A stretch of DNA of 64,000 nt from Sweltsa coloradensis (GCA_024449915.1 JAMZAV010005035.1:1-64000); one strand, 5' to 3'. Numbered from the stretch's first letter, positions 1-13,040 are shown. The notes: generated by a model from the sequence alone, not told the origin. A program made the numbers and translations.

Positions 1-825
1 CATAATAAATTATTAGATTAAATTTCTAAATAAGTATATCTCTGACAGCTGGTTCCAATAATTCATGGACCATATTGTACTCTTTGATTTCATCAATCCT
101 TGGTATTAATTGTTAATAGGCCTAGAATACAATATTTAGTATGACTGTTTTAGTGTTTAATAAAATATATTTAAAAAGAGAGAGCCCTTACATTACAGAA
201 AGAAATACTAATAATATTTTCAGGGAACAAGAAGCTGCTTTAAAAGCATTAACAAGCAGAGGTACCAGTGCAAAATTTCTCAATTCTAAACAAAGCCAAT
301 GTAACATTGTTTGTAGTTTGTACTATTAGGCCTTCCAAATATGGTATGTAAAATACAAATATGTACCATTTAATTTTTACAATTTGTAAGCTAAAAGTCT
401 ACTATAGTAGACTATACGATTGGGATAGGGGCTATTATATCCTTGAACATTGATGGTGCGTGCAAAAGGTTGACCAGGGTACTTAGCAAGATGGTTGGTC
501 TATTACAGAATAAAGACACTGTAAAATTCACAAAACACAAGTAAGTACAAATTGTTGGTTAAAAAGAAAACCTCTTTATTGTGTATGTAGGCCTCCTAGC
601 TGTTCTTGCTACCTTATGAAATGATGCATTGTGATGGAATAATTCACAGATTACATTTAAAAAATTACTACATTTTTATTATAGATGGGCTGATTCCAAT
701 GCAGATTCTCTAAGAATCGTTAGGAATCTGATAGCATAAAATAAACCCAAAAATTGGGAACCATGATTCTATCAGTAATTGTTAAGTAATTGTGTCCTAA
801 TCCTGGGAAGCACTTGTATTGGTTG
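1..825. other. AT-rich non-coding stretch
   Basis: No gene or element is recognised. The few open frames are short and look fortuitous. The stretch lies downstream of the Rab gene (minus strand) and ends at the first Helitron-like element. Confidence 0.5.
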
Positions 826-1545
826 TTAAGCGAGCGAAGCGAGCGTTTCCATTTGACTCTGCCGGAAAAATTAGTCACTGTTTTTTTTTTTTTTTTTTTT
901 GTTTGTTTGTTTTTGTTTTTTTGTTTGTATGTCTCGCCATAACGTTCGAACGGAAGCTCGGATCGAGTTGAAATTTTCACCATCCGCAAGCTTCGTTTTC
1001 GATTGAATGCCATTAGTTTTGTGGCAAAATTGTTCAAAAAGTTAAAAAGTTACATTAAAGTTTATCGAAAGTTTTTTTTTCAAACTAAACGGCGACAAAA
1101 TCTGAGATAGCCAAATCATTTAGAATGTCCGTCCGGTCACCAATATGTTAATTTAATTTTGATCCGATAAGTAGTGTAGATGGAAATTGCATTATTACAA
1201 AAGTAACGTTGCCATGGCAACGAAAAGACGCGCAACGTTTCTAATGCACTGCCACCTAGAAGTAATCAAAATACTTTCGAGAAAGCAGTCTATTATTTGT
1301 CAACAAAGAGTTTGAATAGTTTTCCCAAGGAGTCAAGGTCCTCTAGATGGCGGTGGATTTTATCCACAAAGTAAAGGGTTACACACGGGTTTACCCAAAT
1401 ACCTTGTCAATAATAAATAATATTGGAAACATGGCTCTGTGGACAGCTAACGTCGCAAATTTTTAAATTTAAAAAAATGTGCAATGTGGGTGCAAAGCTA
1501 TAGCACGTGCTTGCTTATCAACGCGTCCAACTGAGCGTTTCCTAG
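826..1545 (+). mobile_element. Helitron-like non-autonomous element, family 2, copy 1
   Basis: This 720 bp repeat begins TTAAGCGAGCGAAGCGAGC and ends with the hairpin AACGC-N10-GCGTT followed by TCCTAG and a flanking T. A second copy in the opposite orientation is at 34431-35142. The two align over their whole length, including a poly-T/GTTT tract near the 5' end and a CCATGGCAACG block in the middle. A CTAG end (CTRR type) preceded by a short hairpin is characteristic of Helitrons and Helentrons. The 5' end does not start with the classical TC, which fits a Helitron2/Helentron-type element better. It carries no coding capacity. The class assignment is inference; the repeat and its termini are seen directly. 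Confidence 0.6.
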
Positions 1546-3218
1546 TCTCATACCATGAACAAAAAAAGCTTTAAATTAGCTGCAGTTGTCATCAGCAGGA
1601 GAAATGTTTTGTTGCCCCCAGCCCTTCAGGACTGCGATTCTATAACTCTGACGGAGTTGGACCCAGGCGTTTTCTACCGTAATCGACTCGGTTGTAAGTG
1701 ATCGACCCAGTTGAGGTCGATATCGTTGCGATATAATCCGTGACAACCGAGTCCGACTCGGTTATATTTGTATAAAATGGTGGATGATAAGCCTTGGCCT
1801 ACACGTAAACACAACCAGATTTTTAACTTTCTCAAACAAATAACAATAGTATGCTCAAAGAAAACCTACCTTTAGTAAGGGCCTACCCCTAAAAGTCCCG
1901 TGCGTTCCCTTTTTTCATGAAATTATACCATTTAAATCCAATTTCTCCCCGATTGGAAATAATACACACATCTATGTCATTTCAAATATTTGACAACTGA
2001 CTGGGAATCATTTGTTCACATTTGACCGTCCACGGCCATGTAAATCATACCTTTCGACCTCGACCAACAACAACCGGAACGATTACTGTTACTACCGAGT
2101 CGGTCCCGTGACAGAGTTGAACCCGTGAAGTTACTGAATAGGGGCCCAGGCTGGACTTTATGTTCTCTATGCTTTCCAAACCTGTCAACCCTTCTCCAAT
2201 CTAACCTAAACAAAATTAGTACAGTACAGTGTTGATTGAATGTTTCCAAGTTATTGAATTGAACTAAGCCTTGATGCCTTGCATTCCGAGGTAATTTTAA
2301 AATTAGACTTTGAAAACAAGACAAATACTAACATGGATTTATTTACTAGTTTAACATTTATTCTATTAGTCTATCTAAAACACAATGTTTCTAGCAAGTC
2401 AAGAACTGAATTAATTGTACATTTAATTAATTACATTATTCTGGTGTTAACCAACCTTCATCAGACTAGTGACTAGTCCATGTTTTTATTATCAGTGTAC
2501 ATACCTAAGTTTAGTTATTATAAAAATTAGAATTGTCCAAGAATCGGTATCGCGAACAAAAGTAGAGCAGGAATCGTTATCAGTCAATCTGGAATTGGAC
2601 CATCTTTAAGTTTTATCTAGTACGGTATTTAATTATTTTATTCAAAATTTTAAATTTAATTATAAAACAACAACAGTAAAAGGATATTTTAGGCACTTTG
2701 AACTAGCTTAATTTAATAGATAGTACATATTGGCTTTTAAGTTTTAACAGCTTACTTAAAGTACTTGAGCGGGTATGCCATGATAGAGAACAAATAGGTA
2801 ATACAAAAGCAACCAGCAAAGATGATTCATGTAGTATCATGTTCTCTATTGTGGTTCGCACAATGAACATAGGCATGAGTCAGAATCCTATATTTTTAAC
2901 ACTTGCATGATCCAGCCTTTGGCACACTTTTCAACAATAACGTAGGCCTATAATTTCTATTATTTTAAACATAGGCAAAATAACACACTGGATTTGTTCA
3001 CTCTTTACAATTGCGTTGAAACGTCATCAAGGTGAACACTTAAACACTATGGTTTAGCTAGGGACGAGGAATGCACTTGACAAAGTCTCAGTTCATATTA
3101 AACAATAAATATATATCCACAGCTCCCATCACATGGAGCACTTAGACTTAGATTTCTTTCTGTCTAGTATTTGTACAAATGTAAAACAAATTTGCATTTT
3201 GTGTGACTCATTGAGTCA
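1546..3218. other. Non-coding stretch with fragments of an interspersed repeat
   Basis: Two pieces (about 1596-1633 and 2147-2208) match one contiguous repeat at 48637-48740. Here they are separated by about 510 bp that contains repeated short GAGTCGG-type motifs in both orientations. Either the gap is an insertion or the other copy has a deletion. No terminal repeats were found that would decide this. No gene was seen. Confidence 0.4.
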
Positions 3219-3222
3219 TTAA

Positions 3223-3774
3223 CCCATCGGCTAACCATTAAAAATCGCTGCACCTGACCCTCAAATCCATTTATTGTTTACGAAATGGGGATGCGGAGCG
3301 CACCTCAGCAAAAAATTCACTGCTCCAACAAAAAATAAACCGATTTACTTGAAATAAAAACTAAAATGTAGCCTAAATAAATGTCTAGGTGTATGAACTT
3401 TCCTTTGAATTTTTCTTGGTGTCAAAATATCACACCCCTCATCTTCGTCATATCCTTCAAAATATTGCAATAAGCTGTAGCCGCCATAGCGCGCGCGCCG
3501 CCACACCACCTACGAATGCAAACAATATCTTTCCTTCAAGCATAGACAGGCTAAAACTTGACCGAGTGACGAGCCAAACACATCGTTGGATGCAGCGAAG
3601 TGCGTAGAGTACATTGAGCGCGATCTCTTGGTGATTGGACGAACCATTCTCATACAACGACCGATAATGTAGCGCGCTGTTCCCTTGCTGTTCCAGCCTG
3701 TCGATCCGATGGCCAGGTAAGTCGGCGCGCATTTTAAACAGCCCGTCGATTCGACCGGCGAGAAAGCCGATGGG
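3223..3774. mobile_element. piggyBac-type MITE
   Basis: A 552 bp segment is bounded by exact inverted repeats CCCATCGGCT / AGCCGATGGG and flanked on both sides by TTAA (3219-3222 and 3775-3778). TTAA target duplications with ends that start CCC are the mark of piggyBac elements. The short open frames inside (for example 3457-3732 minus) overlap each other and resemble no known protein, so the copy is taken as non-autonomous. Confidence 0.75.
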
Positions 3775-3778
3775 TTAA

Positions 3779-5050
3779 TCACTGGTCTCTTAGATTTGTC
3801 CCTGCTTTCAATGCAAAAGGTCTAGCTAGAGTTTTAACTTATTTTTATATTTTTCAACAAAGCACGTACCTGTCAGTAGGCTACTAATAAATTGAGCTGT
3901 TGCAAACTAGCCTTGTTGATCATGGCACACCTGCAGGTGAATCATGGACAACAAGCTTTCTTCTATTTCAAATCCTGATAGTATCTACTTGTCTATTATT
4001 TTAATCATTTATGGTGTTTGAATCCGCAGGGTTAATTTGGATTGACTTTAATTTTAGGCCTCCACTGATTGATTATCAGAACTTCTTAAACTTAAAGGGA
4101 AGACTTTAAAGTTTTCATACAAATCTACTTATTTTGCTGCTTCATTGATTTAGGCCTATTAAGGTAGCACATAATGGAATGATTAGATTACAGATTAACT
4201 AAGCAATCCACTAGGAATGCCAACAAATATGGTATTGTGTATGCATTAATGCACAATTATAAGTTATAACAAACCACTTTTTAAATGTATGATTTAACAA
4301 TCATTTTCTATATCCTCATTCCATAATAAAACTAAAATGGAAGAAAGGTAAAAAAAGTATGCTAACAAATGCTTAGTTTAAAAATAAATAAATATCCAAA
4401 AATCAAATTGCTATTTTCAAGCACCTCTACAGATAATATTATCGATTCTCATCATCTCCACATATTTTGCCACAGATTCATAGATTGGATTCAGGCAAAA
4501 AAATTACATGGAAAAGTTCCGATACACGAGTGAAACTTTCATAATGCTTCACTCAGCTCAGAGCGATCTCTAATAAACATTTTTAATAAAAAAAGAATTT
4601 ACTCCGACCAACTTTTAGATAATATATTGCAGATAATTTATTACTCCAAGATTTAAAATGATAAAAAAAGTTAAAATTAGCAGTCTCGATCCGGCGTTCT
4701 TTGGTTTAGGACGTAATACCTCTACCTGCTCGACCACTTAGCCTTAAGTCACTTGACACTGACCTTCTGGCTAGGATACTTGCGCACTGATTCACAGATT
4801 TATTTCCTTGTGTGTCTCGTTAGATAATTCAGCAAAAAGTATTAGCGGGGAGAATTTGACAGTGCGGGCTCTATCAGAAGAGTTGTCGGGATAAAATTTT
4901 AAAAATTTTCCTGTTCAACCCTTTATTTATTAGGATGTTGATGAGTGTGCCTGTTAGTTATTTATAACTTAAAAGTTAAAAGAGGGCTCAACTGCATTGT
5001 GTTATTACAAAACATTTAACAATCAATATGGCAAAAGCAGGTTTTGTGAG
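3779..5050. other. AT-rich non-coding stretch
   Basis: No gene is recognised. A weak tRNA-like stretch on the minus strand (about 4680-4745) has a B-box-like sequence but no convincing cloverleaf, and may be an old SINE remnant. Confidence 0.35.
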
Positions 5051-5058
5051 TTCAATGT

Positions 5059-5305
5059 AATTGAGGGACTGAGAGAATAAACCGTGTAACTGACAAAAAA
5101 AAGAAAAAAATCGATCTGAGATACGAGCAGTTATGGCGGCAGCAGCATCGTCCGGTAAAGCTAGAAGCCACGCGTAGACTACTGCAAGCTAATACATATT
5201 CGTTCAGTGTTATGACTTCAAATAGAACGGCGGGACCACGGCTGGCAGTGCGCGCATAAACTGGGTAACGCGCGTTAGACGGTTTGTGCCCGCGGCCCCT
5301 CAATT
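5059..5305. mobile_element. Small inverted-repeat element (MITE-like)
   Basis: The ends form an imperfect inverted repeat of about 35 bp that starts AATTGAGGG and shares AAACCGTNTAAC further in. The flanks contain TTCAATG on both sides (5051-5057 and 5307-5313), offset by a base or two, which may be a target duplication. The family is not determined. The interior is CpG-rich compared with its surroundings and has no coding potential. Confidence 0.45.
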
Positions 5306-5313
5306 ATTCAATG

Positions 5314-7808
5314 ATCCAAATTAAAATAACATTACAATACAACCAAATCACAATTAAATCTAAACTTTTTCCTTAAAATTAAAACAAAATGATTTACCCG
5401 GTACGCAGAATGTTTAAAAAATAATTACAATGATATGATATCATTCAGACTTTGACAATAGATACTAAGCTGAAGTACAATAAATAATCTAAATTAAACA
5501 AGGTACATCTATCCGATTGCTTTACAGTTACACATAGATAGCAAAGAACTCTAGCTGCACAAGTTATCTAGTATGATGGATTTGATGACGAATACTTCAA
5601 AACTAAACGGATACACACCCTAAATAAGTGTCGGATAAAACTAAAAACACAAATTTACATTGAGGTCTAGGCCGAGGCAGTCACAGGATGTGGGAAGGGA
5701 TGAAGTTTGGAAGATCGGTTAGTGGACATGACATTCAGTAAGAGATAATTCATTCAATTAATATGGTCCAAGAAAAAATGCCCATACCATGGTATGGATT
5801 AAGGTCCAATCCTTTATAAGATCTATTTAAATTTCTTTAGTGAATAAAGTCTACTAATGCAAATAGCCCAACGCATTCAGTTCAAAGCTTTGTTGGTCCA
5901 AAATAATCATTTATTAGTAATAATAAATAACCAATGACAGTTTATAAAATGTATCCATTGCCTTTGAGACTACCAGTAGTTTAAAATCCGTGGGTATCCA
6001 GTTAATTTTGATACATAACTAACTACATCTCGAGGCTAAAGTGTATGTTGAAAATAATTGAAGAATGAAAACACATTAATTGATTGATAACCAGTACCTA
6101 CTTATCACAATTTTAGTATATGGCACATTAGTGTTACATAATATTAATACTAGTTGGTTATTGGGCAAAGTACAGAACAGATAGTAACTGTTCAGATGTT
6201 CTTTTCAGCCTCTTATCAATATTCCTCCTCAGTCCTCAACCTACCTAATCCAATGTACAGTACCGGAACTGTGTAAATTTCGAATACACACACACACACA
6301 CACATCTTCTACCAGTTGTGTAAACAAAACCAAATATGAATTTTAAAAATTAGGTTCTACTAACGTAAATTACAGTAGTCGTGGTGACTAAAAATATAGT
6401 TTTCTAACAAATAAGTACCTACATATTACGTAGTTTTGCAATCAAATCTGATATTTAGCAACAAATTGTTGCTATAGGGGCTAGATTATATTAATTTTGT
6501 ATATTGTATACCTATACTATATATCTATATAGGCTAGATATTATTATAAAAAAAAATGTATAATGATAGGAATGCCTAAATGGCACAGTTGAAGAGATAT
6601 CCCATGTGGAGATAATACAGCAGGCTATTACTATGTACCATATAATATATTTGATCAATCAAACAAAATGTTTAATATGGAAATGGTACAAACATTTCTA
6701 AGAGACATCCTACATTCTTTATAAAAGCATTTCACGCTTAACAACTTCTCACAGGTTTCTTTAACCCATCTCGTAATCAAGATGAATTTGTGAGTACAAA
6801 TACAGTCGTTACAGAAATATAAAGTATTCAAAGTACTGGTAGCTACCTTTACATTTTGTATTCATACTACAATTTAGATAGATGTACGGTCATCTTTAAA
6901 GGATAGATTCTCGTAAAAAATTGTTTGGTATTTCACTACGTATTACAGGATAGGCGTATATCATCTTGTGTTATGAAAGAGCTGTTCGTTCATTTATTTA
7001 ATGTCTATCCTATTCAGTTAAAAACTAATTTACAAAGGAAAAGAAAAAGACCTTTAATTCCAGTGACAAGAATCACCCACTAAGCCACTATGTATATTCT
7101 GTTTGGAATGTGAACAGTGTCAGCAATGAAATCCACAATGTTAGCTACAATTTCCTGAGAGAGGGCTATGTAGAATGTAGCAGAGCTGAGGCTTGAGCAA
7201 GTGTTCGTAGTCGCATTGTTTGATACTTTCTAAAGATCCTAGCAGATGCACATGCTGTGAGGTTTACACTAACTTTTACTATAGACTATCTTTTAAAACT
7301 TGTTACCTAGGTACTTTCAGGCAGATGACACTTGTAATTATGCTTTACTTTATACAAAGACTACCAGTACCAGCGAGTACGGGTGGTCATACTTATGTCA
7401 CGCTTCATATTGTGTTGAATTCATAAAGGTTGCTCAGTTATCAAATGGGGTAAAACTAAATTTATGGTTCTTTGTTTTTCAAAATTCTAGAAACAGAATC
7501 TGTAGAGTATTGAAACTTGAAAGTGCACAACAAAAACCACTTTGTCAAGCTTAGGACCTGAGAAGAATGTCAGAAGTCAAATTATTTAGAATTAAACCAA
7601 ACCTTACGCTTAGTGAAGCCTTCTCGGGTATTGACAATTTTATTGGACAACGTTTGGAAACGTTAAAGGTAGGGCAAACTAAGCAGAAAAGAGGGATGAG
7701 ATGAGAGTAGATACAATAGAACATAAGGAACAATTCTCCCCCCACTAATGTAGGAATGCCCTCTGAAGGCAACCTATCAGTTGGTTATAACGGAAGGTTC
7801 ATATGTAT
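5314..7808. other. AT-rich non-coding stretch with a CA microsatellite
   Basis: About 2.5 kb with no recognisable gene or element, apart from a short (CA)n tract near 6284-6304. Open frames here are short and overlap each other. Confidence 0.5.
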
Positions 7809-7816
7809 GTTACAAG

Positions 7817-8513
7817 TAGGGGTGTGCGGGTACCCGAAATTTCGGGTCGGTTCGGGTATTTAGTACCTGAACCGAAGCGCGACAATTTGGAACCGACTTC
7901 GGTTCGGTTCCGGGTATTTGAATCGCGCGCGCAAGTCACGTCTTCTCGCCAGTAGAAGGCTTTCAATTTGAACAGTCAGCCGGTCCAGGTGGATCGAGCG
8001 CGCACTTGGTTAAGCGCATGTCCCCTCTCACCTCTCAGTCGACTTTCCCCACCCTCCCCACCCGTGAACAGTCAGCTGTGAAGTGGATCGTACGCGCATT
8101 GATGTGCGCACGCCCCGGCCCGCCTCACAGCCAGCCGGCCTTGGCTATGGCGAGTTACATCGCCCCGCAGCTATCTCTCTCGCACTCATTACGCTTATGG
8201 GCTAACACACGATGCAGCAACGGCGCTGGACTTTTATAGATATTTTAGTCCTGTTACGTAAATATTTTGTGTTATCATTCATAATCAAGTAATACACGTT
8301 AAGACTTCTATTATTTGTCAATTTTGTAGATATTTGTATGTTTTTACATAGGCCTGTTCAATTGTCAAGTGGTTAATCTCAGTAATCCATAAATTAACAT
8401 TTTTATTCATATTTTGATAGAACCGAAACCGGAACCGAACCGGAACCGAAAAATCGGGTACTTTACTACCCGGAACCGGAACCGAAACCAAAACCTGGAA
8501 CCGCACATCCCTA
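7817..8513. mobile_element. hAT-type MITE
   Basis: The 697 bp element starts TAGGGGTGTGCGG and ends CCGCACATCCCTA, an inverted terminal repeat typical of hAT transposons. It is flanked by 8 bp sequences GTTACAAG (7809-7816) and GTTATCAG (8514-8521), six of eight identical, as for an aged hAT target duplication. Subterminal regions are built of repeated GGTTCGGGTA/GAACCGG motifs in opposite orientation at the two ends. No transposase is visible. Confidence 0.75.
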
Positions 8514-8521
8514 GTTATCAG

Positions 8522-9254
8522 TAGGACTAAATCACATTTACTATGCTAGCTATGCCCCAGGAAAACCTTGAACAACCAGTCAAGATTGACTACGTATATT
8601 ACGCAAGTTCAATGGGCTTTGGATGAAAATGGCTTGGCTACAGCCGGTTGCGGACTGTGATATAGATATAGTACCCATTTAATTTGCCTTAAACCGCTAA
8701 CGAAGTCGCTTTCGGAAGTGAATTGGAGGGAACCGAACCGCCTTGACTTACGTGATATACACTTCAAAGCGGCACCGTGGTGCATGCGCATCCACTGCCA
8801 TACGCATTTTATGTTATAAACTCTGCACTCTGCAACCAGCTCGGAAGAATACGCTTCTTAGTGTTGTGATATATATGGACGGATCCCAAATCGAATTCGT
8901 TGAAGGCATTTTCAACCAAGATGCAAGCCTATGTTGTGCGTGATATGTAGTCGTTGTCAGAACCTGATTAGTATGAAAGTCTATAGAATGTTTTCAGCAG
9001 CAAATAACTTACTCCGAAACCTTATCTATCATCCAAGATTAATTAATGGTGATGAACTGACAATGTTTGAAATGAAACATTCAACATAGGCCTAATATGA
9101 CAGTTATATCATTCAAACTGAAACCAAAATTATTAGTCGTATTAGTTATATTAGGACTATATCCTGCATGAAAAAAAGTATCAAAATATTAGAATCGGTA
9201 CTGTTATTAATTACCGGTACACTCTAAACAGAATAAGTTAAATTACTTAATTCC
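8522..9254. other. Non-coding stretch
   Basis: No gene or element was recognised in about 730 bp downstream of the Rab gene. Confidence 0.4.
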
Positions 9255-9425
9255 ATAATTAGAGGAAACTGGAAAGATGTGAATAGGAAGGAGGAGACTG
9301 AAATGTGGTGGAAAGGGTAGAGTGGTGGCAGGAGAGAAGATGAAAAGTCCTCTTCAATGCGCACCCAATGCAGAGTTAGACGTGGCAACAGATGACGATG
9401 ACAATGATGATGATAAATTCCAAAA
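9255..9425 (+). mobile_element. 3' fragment of an RTE-like non-LTR retrotransposon
   Basis: The purine-rich stretch resembles the 3' end of the reverse-transcriptase ORF and the GATGATGATAA-type tail seen in the larger copies at 9948-10537, 27765-28795 and 40905-41480. It is short and full of stops, so it is a relic. The assignment rests on similarity by eye. Confidence 0.4.
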
Positions 9426-9716
9426 TTAAAAGTCGTACTACTGATCATACTATTTTAAACTTTTCCCTGGTGCACACTATAGTTTTACAAAACTAGGCTA
9501 CCTACATAGAAACTATATATCGATAAATAACTATAAGTATAAATAAATCACTTTTACAAATTTGCGTACCGTAGTGTTTTGTGAAATATTTATAAAATTA
9601 TGTAATTTGTTTAGGTTTTAGTATTGGCAATAGCCAATAGTCCTTGCTTTTAAGGGTCTCTTTGTGTTCAAGCACCTACTAGAAATGATTGGACGGAGGT
9701 GGTCGAGTTTCTCTCG

Positions 9717-9904
9717 TCAGCAGCACACTGACTTCTCTAGTTCGGCATGAGGTGTGACTGCCCCATCAATAGAGATATCTTCCAGAGCACTCGACGTCAC
9801 TTGGCCGCCGTCAGCCGAGTCGTAAACACGCAAGCTCGTGCACAGAGGGTTCTTGGCAAGGTCTATCATCTTCAACGCTGTATTGAAAAACACCTCCTCG
9901 ATAC
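9717..9904 (-). CDS. Rab GTPase, last coding exon (C-terminal tail)
   Basis: This is the 3' coding exon of the Rab gene. On the minus strand an acceptor (CTGCAG) precedes a phase-1 exon. Its first two bases complete a Gly codon with the last base of the exon at 29081. It encodes GIEEVFFNTALKMIDLAKN, which matches the Rab alpha-5 region (G-I-x-x-x-F), followed by a hypervariable tail of about 40 residues. It ends VCC and TGA at 9717-9719. A terminal Cys-Cys is the usual geranylgeranylation signal that anchors Rabs to membranes. Phase, family motif and Cys-Cys end all agree, although the preceding exon lies about 19.2 kb away. Downstream on this strand no clear polyadenylation signal was pinned down. 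Confidence 0.82.
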
Positions 9905-9947
9905 CTGCAGACATGACACCATGTTAGGACTAATTTATATTGGGATC

Positions 9948-10537
9948 TAGGGTACAAAAATGTAAAATTTTGCTGTACAAGGCATATTTTGTACCTATAC
10001 TAACGTATGGGGCAGTAACATGGGCAGTGGGAACAAAAGAAGAGAGTCAGCTGGAAGTAGCAGAAATGAAGTTCTTAAGAAGTGTCAAGGGAGTTACCAA
10101 GATGGACAAGATAAGAAGTAATGTAATCAGAAAAGAACTGGGACTGGAGAGATTGAGGTTTAAATTAGGAAGAGAACGTCTAAGATGGTTTGAAAATATG
10201 AAAGAATGGGCAGGTAGAGGATTCCAAGAAGAGAATTTGAAGCGGCAGAGGAGAAGTAGTAGGAATAAAAAGAAGAGTAGGAAGGCCAAGAGAGAAATGG
10301 GAAAGATTAATTCAACAAGACGTTGGAAAACGAGATGAAGTATGGGAGCATGTGACAAGAGTCAAGCTGTGGGAGGACAGAAGAGAGTGGAGTAAATTGG
10401 TGGAGAGGAAGGAGTTAGATGATGAAGAAGAAACACCGAGTCTGGCAAGCTTAGTATCTACAGTTTCTTGCCCTAGATAATGGTGGAAACCACTACTCAA
10501 CCCGACAGTTGGAACTGAGTTATGATGATTATTATTA
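9948..10537 (+). mobile_element. RTE-like non-LTR retrotransposon, 3' fragment
   Basis: The first part (about 9950-10338) is open and encodes the C-terminal part of an endonuclease/reverse-transcriptase protein. Its typical strings are LLYKAYFVPILTYGAVTW, EMKFLRSVKGVTKMDKIR and RERLRWF. It then frameshifts (for example VWEHVTRVKLWEDRREWSKL in another frame) and ends in a GATGATTATTATTATT tail. This is a 5'-truncated insertion, the usual outcome of target-primed reverse transcription. It lies in the last Rab intron. The clade is uncertain (RTE-like). Related copies are at 27765-28795 and 40905-41480. Confidence 0.75.
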
Positions 10538-10599
10538 TTGGATGAGCAAAGCGAAGACTTCAATTTCACTGACCCCCCAAAAAATTTAGCTCGTGTTTC

Positions 10600-10631
<32 letters not shown>

Positions 10632-11009
10632 TTGTTTTTTTTTCTGTCTGTTTGTTCGCACGATTCCGGGCAAACGCCGAACGGGAAAATTGCGATTTAT
10701 AAAAATTGGGAGGGGACCTTCGTTTTTGAATTTAGACTTGCCACTTTTTGGGGTACAACGAAGAAATTTTTCTCTGAATATCGTATTTTTAAAACGTTTT
10801 TTAAAGTGCGAAAATTTTTTTTTACATTTGGGCCCAAATTTCTGCCCAAAACGAGGGGGACACGTTCATTTTTTCGCATGGACATTAAGGTTATGGTGAT
10901 GTAGTCCCTTTGAAAGAAAAATTTGAAAAGTAGCCAGAATCCATGAAATAAAGGTTTTAAATGATTTTTTGGGGTTTTAAATAACAATTACAATTTAAAC
11001 AATAAAAAC
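10538..11009 (+). mobile_element. Helitron-like element, family 3, 5' part, interrupted by gypsy insertion
   Basis: It starts TTGGATGAGCAAAGCGAAG and runs into the LTR retrotransposon at 11010. The rest of the same element resumes at 22224 and ends at 22348. The uninterrupted relative is at 56404-56987 (opposite orientation). Shared landmarks are the CTTCACTGACCCCCC-type 5' region, a T-rich tract with GTTTG, and a CTGTCTGTTTG block. It has no coding capacity. Confidence 0.65.
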
Positions 11010-13040
11010 TGTAACTGTACACCCCGGGAAAGGCCATGTTGGTCCCTATTTTTCATTTTGAAACCAAAAAATTAAAATTTTTTTCAAATTTAATAATCAA
11101 AAATTTTCAAGTTCTACAAAATTTTTGCATATTTACATTTCTAGTAAATTAAGCTTGCCCCTAATGGGAAAGTAGTGGTTATGGCAAAGGTCATAGGGGA
11201 ATACCCTGGGCTTGTGCGATAAGTCAAAAAGTGCAAAGGGTCAGAAATGTTATTTGCTGCCCCAAACGGGGTAAAATTTTGTGCGTCTAAATCTGTGCAA
11301 AACGAGGTGGTTTCAATCGGTATGCGGCTAGAGCCTGGAGGGCCCCGAGTAAAATAGTTGGTTTCCCCAGTAGCGACCAATCAGCGACGGAACGGGGGGG
11401 AGTGGCCAGTGACACGGTCTACTCATCACCGGGGCCACAGAGCGGGGCTTTTTTGAGAGGGGAAAAAGACAGAGTGCATCGTCCACTGAGATTCAACCCT
11501 TTCAGACGAGAAAGGGTTTTTCCAAAGAATTTTCCGGTGGGGGGGCCTATAAAAGCGGGCGAAGCAGGCATTTTAGGGCAATGGACCACCGTCTCCACGT
11601 ATAAGAGGGGGTTCAAGTGCTAGTTTTGGGGGTTTTTTGTTTAGTTTCAACACTTTTAACACCATTTCGGTAAATCGGGAGTTTTTTAAGCCGCCCACCA
11701 GTATGTGGTACTACCTCCCCGCGCCCCCCGGGCAGTCGACGACACCAGCTAGAAAATGGACATTCTATTTAAAAAGTTCACAGTTTTCATTAGTCCGGGA
11801 GTGGCAATCTTTATGAAAACAAAATAAATTTCCCCGGGTTTTAGGGCTTTTTCCCCGTCGAACTATAATTTGTACACCAGTGGTCCATCGTGGCTGGGCA
11901 TCTAATAAACCCAAAATCATCTTTTAATTAGTCCCAATTTCAACGTGAATTATCTTGCCTACCCTTCTACATACTGAGTTTACATTTCTACTTTTACACT
12001 TCGGGGTCCACCCGGACCCCAAAGAGGGGAAGCAGGTCAATCCGCCCTGCGGAATTCGCCCTGGGGGTCCGAGGCGCCTACAGCGCGCATAAAACCCCCA
12101 TCGAACGTGCCAGTGAGGGCTACGCCCCACCCACTTCACTACATATCGACTCAAGATAACGTTGACACTAATTTTGGGGTTTGATTTGAGTAAAATTATT
12201 GTTAAATTTATGTAAGTTCCGGAAATTTAATATTCAAATCTTGCTTTGGATCCAACTTTCCACAAATTGCATCTTTTCATTCATTTTTTTGAAAACTTGA
12301 ATCATTAAACAACCTTTTGTATCCGAATTAATCACTTTCAATTCTTGGGGGCATGCTAACGACCTTCAATCCCAAGTCTTTCACAACCTCAAATTTAAAA
12401 TTTATCCGGCCTTCAGCTCGTCCATTTTTGCTGACGCATAAGCTTTTGTTTGTCATAGTGGTAACTTTAAGAACGTGTGAACCCACCCAGCTTTCCGGGG
12501 AGGGGGACTCCAGCGGCGGGGCTCACCACTACGCAGGGAAAGGGTTTGGGGTACATTCCAAAACGGGGAATCGTGCTCACGGGTCACCGGTTCGCTGTCA
12601 TCACCATTTTGTCTACCATGTTTTGCTAGGTTACTGTCTTTATTTGTTTTTCCCGACGTATGAGGGGGCCCTTTCCCCCTGATTTAGTTAGGAGTGCTTT
12701 CTTAGGTTAATTTGCTAGTCGTAGCCGTGGAAACATAGGCCTCCCCCCGAGAGGGTTATCTTGCAAAATTATAAATAACCCGGTCGATACTTCGAAGGTT
12801 GGGATACAGGTACGGTCTGTTCCGAACAAAGGGTACATAAATCACAATCGAGTGAAGTTGCGGGGGTTTTGGGGCTACGTGGGGTTCAGTAGAGCTGTAC
12901 TTAGGCCTTTCCTTCCGGTAGCTTAGAACCGGGGGTTTTTTTAAGTGTTTCGTTTCAGTGACGGACCAACGGGGTCGTTACTTTTTCGGGGCACTCGGTA
13001 CGTGGGATTTTTGTAGTCCCCGAGGTGGCATTCCGTTTCA
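11010..13040 (+). repeat. 5' LTR of the gypsy element
   Basis: About 2.03 kb. It begins TGTAACTGTACACCCC and ends CCGTTTCA. It aligns along its whole length with 20207-22223. Shared landmarks include CAATCGGTATGCGG, CAGTCGACGACACCAGCTAG, CTACAGCGCGCATAAA and CGAGGTGGCATTCCGTTTCA. Differences are frequent and mostly single-base insertions or deletions in homopolymers. Short open frames here are not considered genes. Confidence 0.9.

Noticed and set aside
7220..7554. Two overlapping frames upstream of the hAT element
   Set aside because: No ATG context, no motif and no splice support; likely chance frames.
10593..10987. Phe/Lys-rich frames on both strands
   Set aside because: They come from T- and A-rich low-complexity sequence inside the Helitron-like element.
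11402..12682. Several frames inside the 5' LTR
   Set aside because: They are not conserved in the 3' LTR copy, where indels break them, so they are not coding.
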